From Stella humosa (GTDB lineage Bacteria; Pseudomonadota; Alphaproteobacteria; ATCC43930; Allostellaceae): a DNA stretch of 64,000 bases. The notes under the pieces are model-generated. The model saw only the letters and a list, made by a program, of their open reading frames with translations. It searched no databases and was not told where the DNA came from. Numbering within the stretch: position 1 is the stretch's first letter; the number at the start of each line of letters is the position of its first letter. The stretch is taken from assembly GCF_006738645.1 (NCBI RefSeq), contig NZ_AP019700.1, forward strand, positions 5,004,001 through 5,068,000, read 5' to 3'. The position numbers were made by a program, and so were the translations under genes. Below, piece by piece: positions 37,778 to 51,913 of this stretch.

Positions 37778-38710
37778 ATGAAGATCCTTACCGGCAACAG
37801 CAACCGGCCGCTTGCCGAGGCGATCGCCGCCTATCTGAACATCCCCCTGACGAAGGCGAGCGTACGCCGCTTCTCGGACATGGAAGTGTTCGTCGAGATC
37901 CAGGAGAACGTGCGCGGCGAGGATGTGTTCATCATCCAGTCGACCTCCTACCCGACGAACGACAACCTGATGGAACTGCTGGTCACGCTCGACGCGCTGA
38001 AGCGCGGATCGGTGCGTCGCTCGACCGCGGTCATCCCTTATTATGGCTATGCCCGCCAGGACCGGAAGTCCGGCCCGCGCACGCCGATCTCGGCCAAGCT
38101 GGTCGCCAACCTGATCACGGTGGCCGGCGCCGACCGGGTGCTGACGGTCGACCTGCATGCCGGGCAGATCCAGGGCTTCTTCGACATCCCGACCGACAAC
38201 CTGTTCGCCGCCCCCGTCTTCGTCGACGACATCAAGCGGCAATATGGCGGCGAGAGCCTGGTGATAGTGTCGCCCGACGTCGGCGGCGTGGTCCGTGCCC
38301 GCCTGATCGCGCGGCGCCTGGGTGCGGACCTCGCCATCGTCGACAAGCGGCGCGAGCGCGCCGGCGTGTCGGAGGTGATGAACATCATCGGCGACGTGGC
38401 CGGGCAGCGTTGCATCCTGGTGGACGACATCGTCGATTCCGCCGGCACGCTGTGCAATGCGGCCGAGGCGCTGATGGAAGCGGGTGCGGCGGCCGTGTCG
38501 GCCTATGTCACCCATGGCGTGCTGTCGGGTGGTGCGGTCGCCCGCGTCACCGCCTCTCCCTTGCAGGAGCTGGTGATGACCGACAGCATCCAGGGGACCG
38601 AGGCGGTGCGCGTGGCGCGCAACATCCGCCAGCTTTCGATCGCGCCGTTGATGGCCGAGGCCGTCCGGCGGATCAGCGAGGAACGTTCGGTTTCGAGCCT
38701 GTTCGACTAG
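37778..38710 (+). CDS. prs: Ribose-phosphate pyrophosphokinase (PRPP synthetase)
   Basis: A 310-residue enzyme that makes PRPP from ribose 5-phosphate and ATP for nucleotide, His and Trp synthesis. Start [20 protein letters not shown], the flexible catalytic loop VDKRRERAG, ribose-phosphate loop [10 protein letters not shown] and the ATP-site residues [19 protein letters not shown] are all conserved. It begins right after a hairpin and is followed by rplY. Confidence 0.96.
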   Translation: MKILTGNSNRPLAEAIAAYLNIPLTKASVRRFSDMEVFVEIQENVRGEDVFIIQSTSYPTNDNLMELLVTLDALKRGSVRRSTAVIPYYGYARQDRKSGPRTPISAKLVANLITVAGADRVLTVDLHAGQIQGFFDIPTDNLFAAPVFVDDIKRQYGGESLVIVSPDVGGVVRARLIARRLGADLAIVDKRRERAGVSEVMNIIGDVAGQRCILVDDIVDSAGTLCNAAEALMEAGAAAVSAYVTHGVLSGGAVARVTASPLQELVMTDSIQGTEAVRVARNIRQLSIAPLMAEAVRRISEERSVSSLFD

Positions 38711-38798
38711 GGGGTTCACCCCCCACCGACCGGGTTCGGATATGGCGCTTTGGGCACCCCTGGAGGCCAGCGCCTTGATCCAAGGAAAGGAGCATTCG

Positions 38799-39458
38799 AT
38801 GCAGGAAATCACCACGATCGCTGCCCAGCGTCGGGAGCGGGCCGGAAAGGGGGCCGCCCGCGCCACCCGTCGCGATGGCAGCATCCCCGGTGTCGTCTAT
38901 GGCGACAAGCAGGAACCGTCGATCATCTCGCTCGACCCCCGCATGATCGAGCGGGAAATGGGCCGCGCCGGCTTCTTCGCCCGCATCTATGACCTGGATG
39001 TCGGCGGCGAGAAGCAGCGCGTCCTGGCGCGCGACGTGCAGCTCCACCCGGTCACCGACCGGCCGCTGCATATCGACTTCCTGCGCGTGGGCGCACACAC
39101 GCGCATTCGCGTCTTCGTGCCGGTGAACTTCATCGGCCAGGACCGGTCGCCCGGCCTGAAGAAGGGTGGCGTGCTCAACATCGTTCGCCATGAGATCGAG
39201 CTCTACTGCGCCGCCGACGGCATCCCGGACATCCTGACGGTCGACCTGTCGGGCACCGAGATCCATGATTCGATCCATATCAGCCACGTTACCCTGCCCG
39301 AGGGTGCACGGCCGGTGATCGTCGATCGCGACTTCACCATCGCCAGCGTGGCGGCCCCCACGGTGGCGGTGGCCGAGGAGCCGGCGGCGGCGGCGGCGGC
39401 CCCGGCAGCAGCGGCCAAGGCGGCCCCGGCAGCCAAGGCGCCGGCGAAGAAGAAGTAG
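38799..39458 (+). CDS. rplY: 50S ribosomal protein L25 (general stress protein Ctc type)
   Basis: A 219-residue long-form L25 that binds 5S rRNA. Residues 1-95 are the L25 domain (ARATRRDGSIPGVVYGDK), 100-190 the Ctc C-terminal beta domain, followed by an Ala-, Pro- and Lys-rich tail from about 195. GGAAAGGAG upstream of ATG 38799 gives a strong ribosome site. It is the usual neighbour of prs and pth. Confidence 0.95.
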   Translation: MQEITTIAAQRRERAGKGAARATRRDGSIPGVVYGDKQEPSIISLDPRMIEREMGRAGFFARIYDLDVGGEKQRVLARDVQLHPVTDRPLHIDFLRVGAHTRIRVFVPVNFIGQDRSPGLKKGGVLNIVRHEIELYCAADGIPDILTVDLSGTEIHDSIHISHVTLPEGARPVIVDRDFTIASVAAPTVAVAEEPAAAAAAPAAAAKAAPAAKAPAKKK

Positions 39459-39497
39459 TCCAGCAAGTTCCTGCGTCAGCGGAACCGGGATCGAACC

Positions 39498-40109
39498 ATG
39501 CGCATCGTCGCCGGGCTCGGCAATCCCGGTTCCCGCTACGCGGGCAACCGGCACAATATCGGCTTCATGGCGCTGTCGGCGATCGCCCGCCGTTGGCGCT
39601 TCGGGCCGTGGCGCGAGAAGTTCCATGGCCAGGTGGCAGACGGGCTGATCGGCGACGAGAAGATCGTGGCGCTCGCGCCCCTGACCTACATGAACGAGTC
39701 GGGCCAGGCGATCGCGGCCGCCATGCGCTTCTACAAGCTGACGCCGGGCGACGTGATCGTCATCCATGACGAGCTGGAGCTGGCGCCGGGCAAGATGCGG
39801 GTGAAAACCGGGGGCGGTGCCGCCGGCCATAACGGGCTGAAGAGCATCGACGCCCATATCGGCCCCGACTATCACCGCGTCCGGCTCGGCATCGGCCATC
39901 CGGGCGTGAAGCACTTGGTCCACAACTACGTGCTGCAGGATTTCCCGAAGGCGGACGAGCCCTGGGTCGAAAAGCTGGTGGACGCCGTCGCCGAGGCGAT
40001 GCCGGCCCTGGTGGCGGGCGACGCCAATGGTTTCATGAACAAGGTCACGCTGACGATCAACCCGCCGCCGCCCAGGCGCGCGCCGGAGACCGCGGCGCCG
40101 GAGAAGTGA
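39498..40109 (+). CDS. pth: Peptidyl-tRNA hydrolase
   Basis: A 203-residue hydrolase that frees tRNA from stalled peptidyl-tRNA. [18 protein letters not shown] carries Asn9 and catalytic His19; [36 protein letters not shown] carry the conserved Asp and Asn. The start at 39498 and the spacing of 39 bp from rplY are standard for this gene pair. Confidence 0.96.
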   Translation: MRIVAGLGNPGSRYAGNRHNIGFMALSAIARRWRFGPWREKFHGQVADGLIGDEKIVALAPLTYMNESGQAIAAAMRFYKLTPGDVIVIHDELELAPGKMRVKTGGGAAGHNGLKSIDAHIGPDYHRVRLGIGHPGVKHLVHNYVLQDFPKADEPWVEKLVDAVAEAMPALVAGDANGFMNKVTLTINPPPPRRAPETAAPEK

Positions 40110-40110
40110 A

Positions 40111-41211
40111 TTGGGCTTCAAATGCGGCATCGTCGGCCTGCCCAACGTCGGCAAGTCGACCCTCTTCAACGCCCTGACCGCGACCGCCGCGGCTGAGGCG
40201 GCGAACTATCCCTTCTGCACGATCGAGCCGAATGTCGGCCGTGTCGCCGTGCCCGATACCCGGCTGGAGCAGTGCGCGGTGCTGGCCAAGTCGGCCAAGC
40301 TGGTGCCGACGCAGCTCGAGTTCGTGGACATCGCCGGCCTGGTGCGGGGCGCCAGCCGGGGCGAGGGCCTGGGCAACCAGTTCCTTGGCCACATCCGCGA
40401 GGTGGACGCCATCGTCCATGTCCTGCGCTGCTTCGAGGACGGCAACATCACCCATGTCGAGGGCCGGATCGACCCGGTCGGCGACGCCGAGACGGTGGAG
40501 ACCGAGTTGCTGCTGTCCGACCTGGAGTCGGTGGAGCGCCGCATCGCCAACCACCAGAAGAAGGCCAAGGGCGGCGACAAGGAAGCCAAGGCGGCACTGG
40601 CCGTCCTGGAGCCGGTACTGGAGGCGCTGCGCGAAGGCAAGGCCGCCCGTACCGTCGACCTCGGCCCCGGCACGGCCGCCCTGCTGCGCCCGCACCAGCT
40701 CCTGTCGGCCAAGCCCGTGCTCTATGTCTGCAACGTCGAGGAAGCGTCGGCCGCCACGGGGAACGCCTTCTCCGAGCGCGTCGCCGTCATGGCCAAGGCG
40801 GCCGGTGCCCGGATGGTGGTGATCTCGGCCGCGATCGAGGCCGAGGTGGCCCAGCTCGAGAGCCCCGAGGACAAGAAGGAATTCCTCGACTCGCTGGGGC
40901 TGGAGGAGACGGGCCTCGCCCGCATCATCCGCACCGGCCACGACCTGCTGGGCCTCATCACCTATTTCACGATCGGCCCCAAGGAGGCCCACGCCTGGAC
41001 GATCGCGGTCGGCACCAAGGCGCCCCAGGCGGCCGGCACCATCCACAGCGACTTCGAGCGCGGGTTCATCGCGGCCGAGACCGTCGGCTGCGCCGACTTC
41101 ATCGCGTTGGGCGGCGAATCCGCCGCCAAGGAAGCCGGCCGGATGCGCCTGGAAGGCCGCGAGTATGTCGTCCAGGACGGCGACATCATGAACTTCCGGT
41201 TCAACGTCTAG
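40111..41211 (+). CDS. ychF: Redox-regulated ATPase YchF (Obg-type)
   Basis: A 366-residue P-loop protein. P-loop [14 protein letters not shown] (9-22), [16 protein letters not shown] (switch), and NVEE in place of the NKxD GTP-specificity motif, which explains why YchF prefers ATP. A C-terminal TGS domain ends FRFNV. YchF binds ribosomes and responds to oxidative stress. It begins with TTG one base after the pth stop. Confidence 0.96.
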   Translation: MGFKCGIVGLPNVGKSTLFNALTATAAAEAANYPFCTIEPNVGRVAVPDTRLEQCAVLAKSAKLVPTQLEFVDIAGLVRGASRGEGLGNQFLGHIREVDAIVHVLRCFEDGNITHVEGRIDPVGDAETVETELLLSDLESVERRIANHQKKAKGGDKEAKAALAVLEPVLEALREGKAARTVDLGPGTAALLRPHQLLSAKPVLYVCNVEEASAATGNAFSERVAVMAKAAGARMVVISAAIEAEVAQLESPEDKKEFLDSLGLEETGLARIIRTGHDLLGLITYFTIGPKEAHAWTIAVGTKAPQAAGTIHSDFERGFIAAETVGCADFIALGGESAAKEAGRMRLEGREYVVQDGDIMNFRFNV

Positions 41212-41226
41212 GCCGCTTCGACGGCC

Positions 41227-41265
41227 AGACGTCCCGGCCCGACGTCCCGGCCAGGCGTCCCGGGC
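41227..41265. repeat. Three 13-bp repeats between ychF and the ferritin-like gene
   Basis: AGACGTCCCGGCC, CGACGTCCCGGCC and AGGCGTCCCGGGC follow head to tail at 41227-41265, in the 60-bp gap between two convergent genes. They share the core CGTCCCGG and have no long inverted symmetry. Function unknown. Confidence 0.85.
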
Positions 41266-41271
41266 GGTCGT

Positions 41272-42090
41272 TCAGGCGGCCGCCCGGTCCAGCTTGCGCA
41301 CGCGGCTCTGGAGCATCATCCAGACCCCGCGGGAGGCCGCCCGGTTCAGCCAGCCGTTCGGCTTCAGCCCCACCGCCTTGAAGATCATCGCCGTCGCCCG
41401 GTCGACATGGGTCGGGCGATAGGAGCGGTAGGCCCGGCCGGTATAGGCCGCGATGCAGCGCTTGCGGTCGTAGGGGCCGACCCCGTCATTGGCCGCCCAA
41501 TAGGCATAGGCCAGTTCGTCGTCGCCCTCGGTCTCGCGCACGCGCAGGAAGGCGACCGCGAAGCGGCGCAGGGTCGAGATCCGCTCCCGCTCCAGGTAGC
41601 GCTTCATGTGGCCGTAGAACATGCGGTAATGGCGGAACTCGTCGGCGGCGATGCGCCGGCAGATTTCCTTCAGCACCGGCTCGGTGCAGGCCTCGCCCAG
41701 CGCGCTGTAGAAGGAACTGGTGCCGGTCTCGACGATGCAGCGCGCGACCAGTTCGCCCGAGCGCGTCCCGCGGACCGATTCGGTCGATTCGATCGGCAGG
41801 CGATAGCCGTCGGTGAAGCGCTTGAAGGCCGCCTCGAAGTCCCAGTCGGGGTCGGCCATGCGGGCCCATTCGCCCAGCGCCCGGCCATGCTGGACCTCTT
41901 CACGGCCCCAGACGCGCGCGACCTCCTGGAACTCCGGATCGTCGTGGAAGACGTTGCAGAGATAGGCGGTGTAGTCGCTGCCGTTATGCTCGACCATGGC
42001 GGCGGCCTTGGCCACCTTGACCAGTTCGGGATCGACCAGCGCGGGATCGAAACGATCCCACGGGATGTCGTCCAGGGTCCAATGCTTCAT
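41272..42090 (-). CDS. Ferritin-like diiron domain protein
   Basis: A 272-residue mostly helical protein. Candidate diiron ligands occur as MVEHNGSDY, REEVQHGRAL, IVETGTSSFYSAL and AADEFRHYRMF, the two E-x-x-H pairs being EEVQH and DEFRH, as in soluble acyl-ACP desaturase/ferritin-like proteins. Oxidation of a lipid or thioester is possible but unproven. It lies downstream of atpC on the same strand with 133 bp in between, in which I see no other gene. Confidence 0.75.
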   Translation of the reverse strand: MKHWTLDDIPWDRFDPALVDPELVKVAKAAAMVEHNGSDYTAYLCNVFHDDPEFQEVARVWGREEVQHGRALGEWARMADPDWDFEAAFKRFTDGYRLPIESTESVRGTRSGELVARCIVETGTSSFYSALGEACTEPVLKEICRRIAADEFRHYRMFYGHMKRYLERERISTLRRFAVAFLRVRETEGDDELAYAYWAANDGVGPYDRKRCIAAYTGRAYRSYRPTHVDRATAMIFKAVGLKPNGWLNRAASRGVWMMLQSRVRKLDRAAA

Positions 42091-42223
42091 CGTTTCTCCC
42101 CGCGATGGAGCGCAATCCGTTTCGGCAGCGCGGAAATATGCGCGTCCGCCGAAAGCCGTTCAATACCCGGGCAGGGGAGCGGGTTCCGGCGGGGCGGCCG
42201 CATGGGCCACCCCGGCAGCGGCA

Positions 42224-42607
42224 TCAGTGGTAGGACGGGTTGTCCAGGGCCGCCAGCATGGCCTCGCCGATCTCGATCTCGGCGGTATCGGCGGCCTCGC
42301 GGTCATCCTTCAGCTTGCGTTCGACGACCGCGCGGTCGATCTCGGCCACCGGCACGGCACGCTCGGCCAGGACCGTGCAGCGCTCGGCCGTGACCTCGGC
42401 GAAGCCGCCGGCAACGAAGATCTGCTCGGCCACCTTGCCGCCCTCGAAGATGGCGATCACGCCGGGGCGAACCACGGCGATCAGCGGGGCGTGGCGGGGC
42501 AGGACGCCGAAGTCGCCTTCGACGCCCGGGACCACCACCATCTCCACCGGCCTGGCGAACAGCAGCCGTTCCGGCGAGACGAGTTCGAATGCGATCGTCT
42601 CGGCCAT
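42224..42607 (-). CDS. atpC: F1 ATP synthase epsilon subunit
   Basis: A 127-residue subunit with the N-terminal beta sandwich MAETIAFELVSPERLLFARPVEMVVVPGVEGDFGVLPRHAPLIAVVRPGVI and a short C-terminal helical part. It connects the rotor to the F0 ring. ATG 42607 follows the atpD stop by 4 bp. It closes the atpHAGDC operon. Confidence 0.95.
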   Translation of the reverse strand: MAETIAFELVSPERLLFARPVEMVVVPGVEGDFGVLPRHAPLIAVVRPGVIAIFEGGKVAEQIFVAGGFAEVTAERCTVLAERAVPVAEIDRAVVERKLKDDREAADTAEIEIGEAMLAALDNPSYH

Positions 42608-42611
42608 CGGA

Positions 42612-44991
<2,380 letters not shown>

Positions 44992-45025
44992 GTCCGCCTG
45001 CGGAGAAGCTGTGGGCCGACTGCGC

Positions 45026-47121
<2,096 letters not shown>

Positions 47122-47267
47122 GAAACCTTCCCTTCGGCGCCTGGGGGATGTGCGCTTCGAGAGCCCCCGCTTAGGCAATGGACACCCGTCGGGCAGTGTC
47201 CCGCCCGAGCGCGGCGGTTCACTACCATGGGGGCGTGCGGCATTGCAATATTAGGCCACATGGAAAA

Positions 47268-47292
47268 GGCCCGCGGCGCAGCGCCGCGGGCC
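47268..47292 (-). terminator. Rho-independent terminator of the lectin-like gene
   Basis: GGCCCGCGGCGC and GCGCCGCGGGCC form a 12-bp palindromic stem with its centre at A47280. Read on the minus strand it is followed by TTTTCC and begins 28 bp after the lectin-like stop, so it fits a terminator for that gene, ahead of the atpH promoter region. Confidence 0.8.
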
Positions 47293-47320
47293 CTCTCCGG
47301 TAGAGCGATCGTCGACGGGC

Positions 47321-48034
47321 TCAGCAGCCGAGGTCGGCGCGCTGGCCCTCGCGCCCGACCGCGGTGCGACGATTGCCGCCGCCGCGCCCGCAACTGTAGG
47401 TGATCTCAAGCTGCTTGGGCTGGCCGAACGCCGGATCGCCGCACAGGCCGTTATCGACCCGCACGCCGCAGCGGTCGCGGCCGTTGCACTGCTGGGCGAC
47501 CGGGGGCGTGGCGTCGCAAGCCCGGCCGCGGGCGCCGTAGCGGGCCTCGATCACGCGGATGTCGCGGCCGCCGCCACCCGGACCCTGGCCGAAGCCGGGC
47601 CCCGCGGCCGGCCGGCCGAACACCTGGGCCTGGGCCTGGCCGCGTTCGCATTCCAGGCGCACGCGCTGGCCCTCACGGGCACGGACCGCGTCCTGGTCGG
47701 AACCCCGGCGGCCTTCGCAGGTGAAGCGAAGCCGGAGTTCCTTGACGACGTCCGGCACCGGGTCGCCGCAGAGGTGGTTGCCGACCTCGAACTCGCAGCC
47801 GCGGCGGCCGTTGCATTCCCGCTGGATGGCGCGCTCGGCATTGCAGTAGCGGCCGCGCTCGCCATAGTCGGCGTTGTCGATCTCGAGCCCACGACCCTGG
47901 GCAATCTGCTGGCCCTGGGCAATCTGTTGGCCCTGGGCAATCTGTTGGCCCTGGGCGATCTGCGTGCGGTCGCCCGCCTGTGCGGAACCCATCAGCAACA
48001 GCGCCCCCGCCATCGCCGCCATAAACATGCGCAT
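47321..48034 (-). CDS. Secreted protein with two SUEL/galactose-binding lectin-like domains
   Basis: A 237-residue exported protein: signal peptide MRMFMAAMAGALLLMGSAQA (1-20), a low-complexity hexapeptide repeat IAQGQQ (about 26-46), then two Cys-rich domains of about 55 residues. Each follows I..A.YG..G..C.A....Q.CNGR..C...V.N.LCGDP......K.L...Y/F.C, the pattern of sea-urchin-egg/rhamnose-binding lectins, with CGDP conserved. It may bind sugars in the periplasm or outside the cell. GGGAGGAGGC precedes ATG 48034. Followed by a terminator. Confidence 0.72.
   Translation of the reverse strand: MRMFMAAMAGALLLMGSAQAGDRTQIAQGQQIAQGQQIAQGQQIAQGRGLEIDNADYGERGRYCNAERAIQRECNGRRGCEFEVGNHLCGDPVPDVVKELRLRFTCEGRRGSDQDAVRAREGQRVRLECERGQAQAQVFGRPAAGPGFGQGPGGGGRDIRVIEARYGARGRACDATPPVAQQCNGRDRCGVRVDNGLCGDPAFGQPKQLEITYSCGRGGGNRRTAVGREGQRADLGC
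47895..47962. repeat. 18-bp tandem repeat coding IAQGQQ
   Basis: The unit CCCTGGGCAATCTGTTGG (first copy with CTGCTGG) is repeated at 47895-47912, 47913-47930 and 47931-47948 and continues in part to 47962. It encodes the IAQGQQ hexapeptide of the lectin-like protein linker. Near identity suggests recent slippage and possible length variation among strains. Confidence 0.95.
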
Positions 48035-48156
48035 TTGGTGCCTCCTCCCGATGCCGTTGAATGGCATGTCGGACAACGTCCGTGCCGCGGATGCTAGTCC
48101 CGCCCGCAGCCCGCGGCAACGAACGGCGCGGACCTTGGCCCGCATCGGTGCCAACG

Positions 48157-50373
48157 CTAGAGGAAGCCGTAGGGATCCACATCCACCTGACAGCGCACGC
48201 TGCCGGGCAGGCGGACGCGCGCCAGCCAGTCGCGCAGGATCGCCTGCAAGGGGGCCGTCCGCGGCGCGTTGACCAGGAAGCGCCGGCGGTGGCGGCCGCG
48301 CAGGACCGACAAGGGCGCCGGTGCCGGCCCCAGCACGGTCAGGTCGCGGTCGACCGGTGCCGCCCGCGCCAGCATCTGCGCCGCGCGGTCGACATCGGCC
48401 GCGGCCGGGCTGGACAGGATGAGGGCGGCCAGGCGCGAGAAGGGCGGCATGTGGGCCTGCCGCCGACCGTCGATCTCGGCCTCCAGGAAGCCGTCGCGAT
48501 CGCCCCGGGCCAGCGCCTGGATTACCGGATGGGCGGGTTCGATGGTCTGGAGGTAGACCACCCCCGGCCGCTCGGCCCGGCCGGCGCGGCCCGCCACCTG
48601 GCTCAGGAGCTGAAAGGTCCGCTCGCCCGCGCGCAGGTCGCCGCCATGCAGGCCGAGATCGGCATCGACCACCCCCACCAGCGTCAGCATCGGGAAATGA
48701 TGGCCCTTGGCCACCACCTGGGTCCCGATCAGCATGTCGACCTCGTGCCGGCCGACGCGCTCGACCAGCGCCTCCACGGCCCTGGGCCCGGTCAGCGTGT
48801 CGCTCGCCACCAGTTCCACGCGCGCAGTCGGGAAGCGCGCCGCCACCTCCTCTGCCAGCCGTTCGACGCCGGGGCCGCAGGCCGCCAGCGTATCCTCCTC
48901 GCCGCAGGCCGGGCAGGTGCGCGGCAGGGCGGTCGAGTAGCCGCAATGGTGGCATTGCAGGCGCCCGGCCAGCCGATGCTCCACCAGCCAGGCGGTGCAG
49001 GACGGGCATTCCAGGCGATGGCCGCAGGCCCGGCACAGCGTCAGCGGGGCATAGCCGCGACGGTTCAGGAACAGCAGCGACTGTTCGCCCGCCGCCAACG
49101 TGTCCGTCAGCGCCTGGACGAGCGGCGGGGCCAGCCAGCGCTGCCGTTCCGGACGGTGGCGGCGCAGGTCGATCACCTGGATGTCGGGCAGGCTGGCGCC
49201 GCCATGCCGGTCCGGCAGGTGGACCATGCGATAGCGGCCGGTATCGACGTTCACCACCGTCTCCAGCGACGGCGTCGCCGAGGCCAGCACGACGGGGATC
49301 CCGGCCAGGTGCCCACGCAGCACCGCCATGTCGCGGCCGTGATAGATGACCCCGTCCTCCTGCTTGAAGGCGCCGTCATGCTCCTCGTCGACGACGATCA
49401 GGCCGAGATCGGCATAGGGCAGGAACAGGGCCGAGCGCGCCCCGACCACGACGCGCGCCGTGCCGGTCGCAACCGCGCGCCAGTTGCGCCGGCGGTCGCC
49501 CGACGCGACCTCGGAATGCCATTCGACCGGCGGCACGCCGAAGCGTCGCTGGAAGCGGTCGAGCCACTGGCCGGTCAGCGCGATCTCGGGCACCAGCACC
49601 AGCGCCTGCCGCCCGGCGGCGAGGCATGCCGCGATTGCCTCGAAATAGACCTCGGTCTTACCCGACCCGGTGACGCCGTCGAGCAGCACGGTGCCCGGCC
49701 GGCCATCGCGCTGCTGGCTTGTCAGGTCCGCCGCGGCGGCCGCCTGCTCGCTCGACAGGACCGGGCCCGGCGTGCGCCAGTCGGGAATCGGCGGCGGGCG
49801 GTCGCCCGGCACCGGGACAGCTTCCACCAGCCCCAGTTCGACCAGGCCATGGATGACGCCGTTGCCGACGCCGGCCGCCCGCGCGAGATCGCCCAGCGCC
49901 CAGGCCGGCCCCTCCTCCAGCACCGCCAGCACCCGCGCGCGGGCCGGGGTGACGCGGTCGCCGGCCGCCACCGGCTGGGCCGAGCGGCGATAGACCAGGC
50001 CGGGTGCTGCCGGCTCCAGCGCCGCACTCGACCCCAGCGACAGGCGCAGCACCGATCCCGGCGGCGACACGGTGTAGGCCGCCACCCGCTCGACGAACCG
50101 GCGGTGGACATCGGGCATGGGCGGCACGTCGTAGCGCCGCTCGATGGGTTTCAGGCGGGCGGCCGCGACCTCGCCGGTGGCCGGGCCCCAGACGATGCCG
50201 ACATGGCGGGCGCCGCCCAGCGGCACCATGACATAGTCGCCCGGCCCCACCACAAGACCGTCGGGCACGGCATAGTCGTAGGCCCCCGCCAGGGGCAGGG
50301 GCAGCAAAACCGCCACACGCCCGCCCTCCTCGGCGGGGGCGGCGCGCGGCGAACTGGCGCGGTCAGGCGGCAT
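48157..50373 (-). CDS. priA: Primosomal protein N' (replication restart helicase PriA)
   Basis: A 738-residue helicase. DNA-binding N-terminal domain, Walker [21 protein letters not shown] box [31 protein letters not shown], then two zinc-binding clusters ([13 protein letters not shown] and [18 protein letters not shown]), and motif [22 protein letters not shown] and [10 protein letters not shown]. It reloads the replisome at stalled forks. ATG 50373 was chosen; ATG 50427 adds 18 residues and is possible. It is divergent from tal. Confidence 0.95.
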   Translation of the reverse strand: MPPDRASSPRAAPAEEGGRVAVLLPLPLAGAYDYAVPDGLVVGPGDYVMVPLGGARHVGIVWGPATGEVAAARLKPIERRYDVPPMPDVHRRFVERVAAYTVSPPGSVLRLSLGSSAALEPAAPGLVYRRSAQPVAAGDRVTPARARVLAVLEEGPAWALGDLARAAGVGNGVIHGLVELGLVEAVPVPGDRPPPIPDWRTPGPVLSSEQAAAAADLTSQQRDGRPGTVLLDGVTGSGKTEVYFEAIAACLAAGRQALVLVPEIALTGQWLDRFQRRFGVPPVEWHSEVASGDRRRNWRAVATGTARVVVGARSALFLPYADLGLIVVDEEHDGAFKQEDGVIYHGRDMAVLRGHLAGIPVVLASATPSLETVVNVDTGRYRMVHLPDRHGGASLPDIQVIDLRRHRPERQRWLAPPLVQALTDTLAAGEQSLLFLNRRGYAPLTLCRACGHRLECPSCTAWLVEHRLAGRLQCHHCGYSTALPRTCPACGEEDTLAACGPGVERLAEEVAARFPTARVELVASDTLTGPRAVEALVERVGRHEVDMLIGTQVVAKGHHFPMLTLVGVVDADLGLHGGDLRAGERTFQLLSQVAGRAGRAERPGVVYLQTIEPAHPVIQALARGDRDGFLEAEIDGRRQAHMPPFSRLAALILSSPAAADVDRAAQMLARAAPVDRDLTVLGPAPAPLSVLRGRHRRRFLVNAPRTAPLQAILRDWLARVRLPGSVRCQVDVDPYGFL

Positions 50374-50453
50374 CGGATAAATTCCAACCCTGGATTCGAC
50401 GGGCTGGAACATACCCGCCGGACGCACCCATCGTTGCCGAGGGACACAGGAAC

Positions 50454-51131
50454 TTGAAATTCTTCATCGACACCGCCGACATTGCCGAAATCCGCGAGCT
50501 GGCGGCAACCGGCCTGGTCGATGGCGTGACCACCAACCCGTCGCTGGTGGCCAAAACCGGCCGCGACTTCCTGGAGGTGGTGGCCGAGATCTGCGCCGTG
50601 GTGCCGGGGCCGGTCAGCGCCGAGGTGACGGCGACCGACCATGAGGGCATGCTGGCCGAGGGCCGGCGCCTGGCCGCGATCGCGGGCAATGTCGCGGTCA
50701 AGGTGCCGCTGACGCCGGCCGGCCTGCGCACCTGCAAGGCGCTGACCGACGAAGGCACCATGGTCAACGTCACGCTGTGCTTTTCCGCTGCGCAGGCGAT
50801 CCTGGCGGCCAAGGCGGGTGCCACGTTCGTCTCTCCCTTCGTCGGCCGGCTCGACGATATCGGCATCGACGGCATGCTGCTGATCGACGAGATCTGCACG
50901 ATCTACGACCAGTATCCCGCCCTCGAGACCGAGGTGCTGGTGGCGTCCGTGCGCAACCCCGGCCATGTCGTGGCGGCGGCCAAGATGGGCGCCCATGTCG
51001 CGACCCTGCCGCCGGCCGTGCTGCGCCAGATGTATCATCATCCGCTGACCGACAAGGGGCTGGCCACCTTCCTTGCCGACTGGGCCAAGACCGGGCAGTC
51101 CATCCTGGGCGGCAAGGCCGCGGCGGAATAG
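50454..51131 (+). CDS. tal: Transaldolase / fructose-6-phosphate aldolase (short form)
   Basis: A 225-residue class I aldolase. The Schiff-base Lys83 lies in [13 protein letters not shown], with TTNPSLVAK and [31 protein letters not shown]. Short transaldolases and fructose-6-phosphate aldolases share this fold and cannot be separated by sequence reading alone; transaldolase is the usual alphaproteobacterial role. Start codon is TTG (KFFIDTADI). Confidence 0.92.
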   Translation: MKFFIDTADIAEIRELAATGLVDGVTTNPSLVAKTGRDFLEVVAEICAVVPGPVSAEVTATDHEGMLAEGRRLAAIAGNVAVKVPLTPAGLRTCKALTDEGTMVNVTLCFSAAQAILAAKAGATFVSPFVGRLDDIGIDGMLLIDEICTIYDQYPALETEVLVASVRNPGHVVAAAKMGAHVATLPPAVLRQMYHHPLTDKGLATFLADWAKTGQSILGGKAAAE

Positions 51132-51151
51132 GCCCGAGGGGACGCCGCGCC

Positions 51152-51913
51152 ATGGTCGATCGCCGCACGGAATCCATGGGGGAGACGACGGCTGCCCAGC
51201 CGCCGGCCACCCCGGCACCGGCCCCCCCGGCGCCGATGACGGCCGCCCGGGTCGCGTCCTACCTGCGCTCCCACCCGGACTTCCTGGTCCGCCACCCCGA
51301 CCTGGTGACGGTGCTGACGCCGCCCGCCGCCGAGCGCGGCGAGACCGTGGTCGACATGCAGCAGTTCATGCTGAAGCGGCTGCAGGACGAGGTCCGCCGA
51401 ATCAAGGAGGAACAGCGCGACCTCCTGAAGGCGACCCGCGCCAACATCCAGAGCCAGGCGCGCATCCACGACGCGGCCCTGGCGCTGCTCGGCGCGCGCA
51501 CCTTCGAGCATCTGGTGCAGACCTTCACCACCGACCTGTCGCTGCTGCTCGATGTCGACGTGGTGATGCTGTGCGTGGAGACGGCCGACGGCCACCTGCC
51601 GCGGGTCGACGTGCAGGGCCTGTCCGGCCTGCCGGCCGGCTCGGTCGGCGACCTGGTCGGCACCGACCGCGACGTCGTCCTGCGCGACGACATCGAGGGC
51701 GACGCCCTGCTCTATGGCGCGGGCGCGGGCCTGGTGCGGTCCGATGCGCTGATCCGCCTGGCGGTATCGGGCATGGCCCCGCCCTGCCTGCTGGCCATGG
51801 GCTCGCGCGATCCGCAGCGCTTCCACCCGGGCCAGGGGACCGAGCTGCTGGGCTTCCTCGGCAAGATCGGTTCCATGGCGATCCGCTCCTGGCTCGACCT
51901 GCCGCCGACTTGA
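51152..51913 (+). CDS. DUF484 family protein
   Basis: A 253-residue cytoplasmic protein. A Pro/Ala-rich N terminus (about 15-30) is followed by the DUF484 pattern RVASYLRSHPDFLVRHPDLVTVL, a coiled coil QQFMLKRLQDEVRRIKEEQRDLL and a GAF-like domain FEHLVQTFTTDLSLLLDVDVVML. It is usually next to xerC. Its stop overlaps the TTG start of xerC. Confidence 0.9.
   Translation: MVDRRTESMGETTAAQPPATPAPAPPAPMTAARVASYLRSHPDFLVRHPDLVTVLTPPAAERGETVVDMQQFMLKRLQDEVRRIKEEQRDLLKATRANIQSQARIHDAALALLGARTFEHLVQTFTTDLSLLLDVDVVMLCVETADGHLPRVDVQGLSGLPAGSVGDLVGTDRDVVLRDDIEGDALLYGAGAGLVRSDALIRLAVSGMAPPCLLAMGSRDPQRFHPGQGTELLGFLGKIGSMAIRSWLDLPPT

Noticed and set aside
47895-47962. CRISPR-like short repeats
   Set aside because: The units are 18 bp, contiguous without spacers and in frame inside a gene, so they are a coding tandem repeat.
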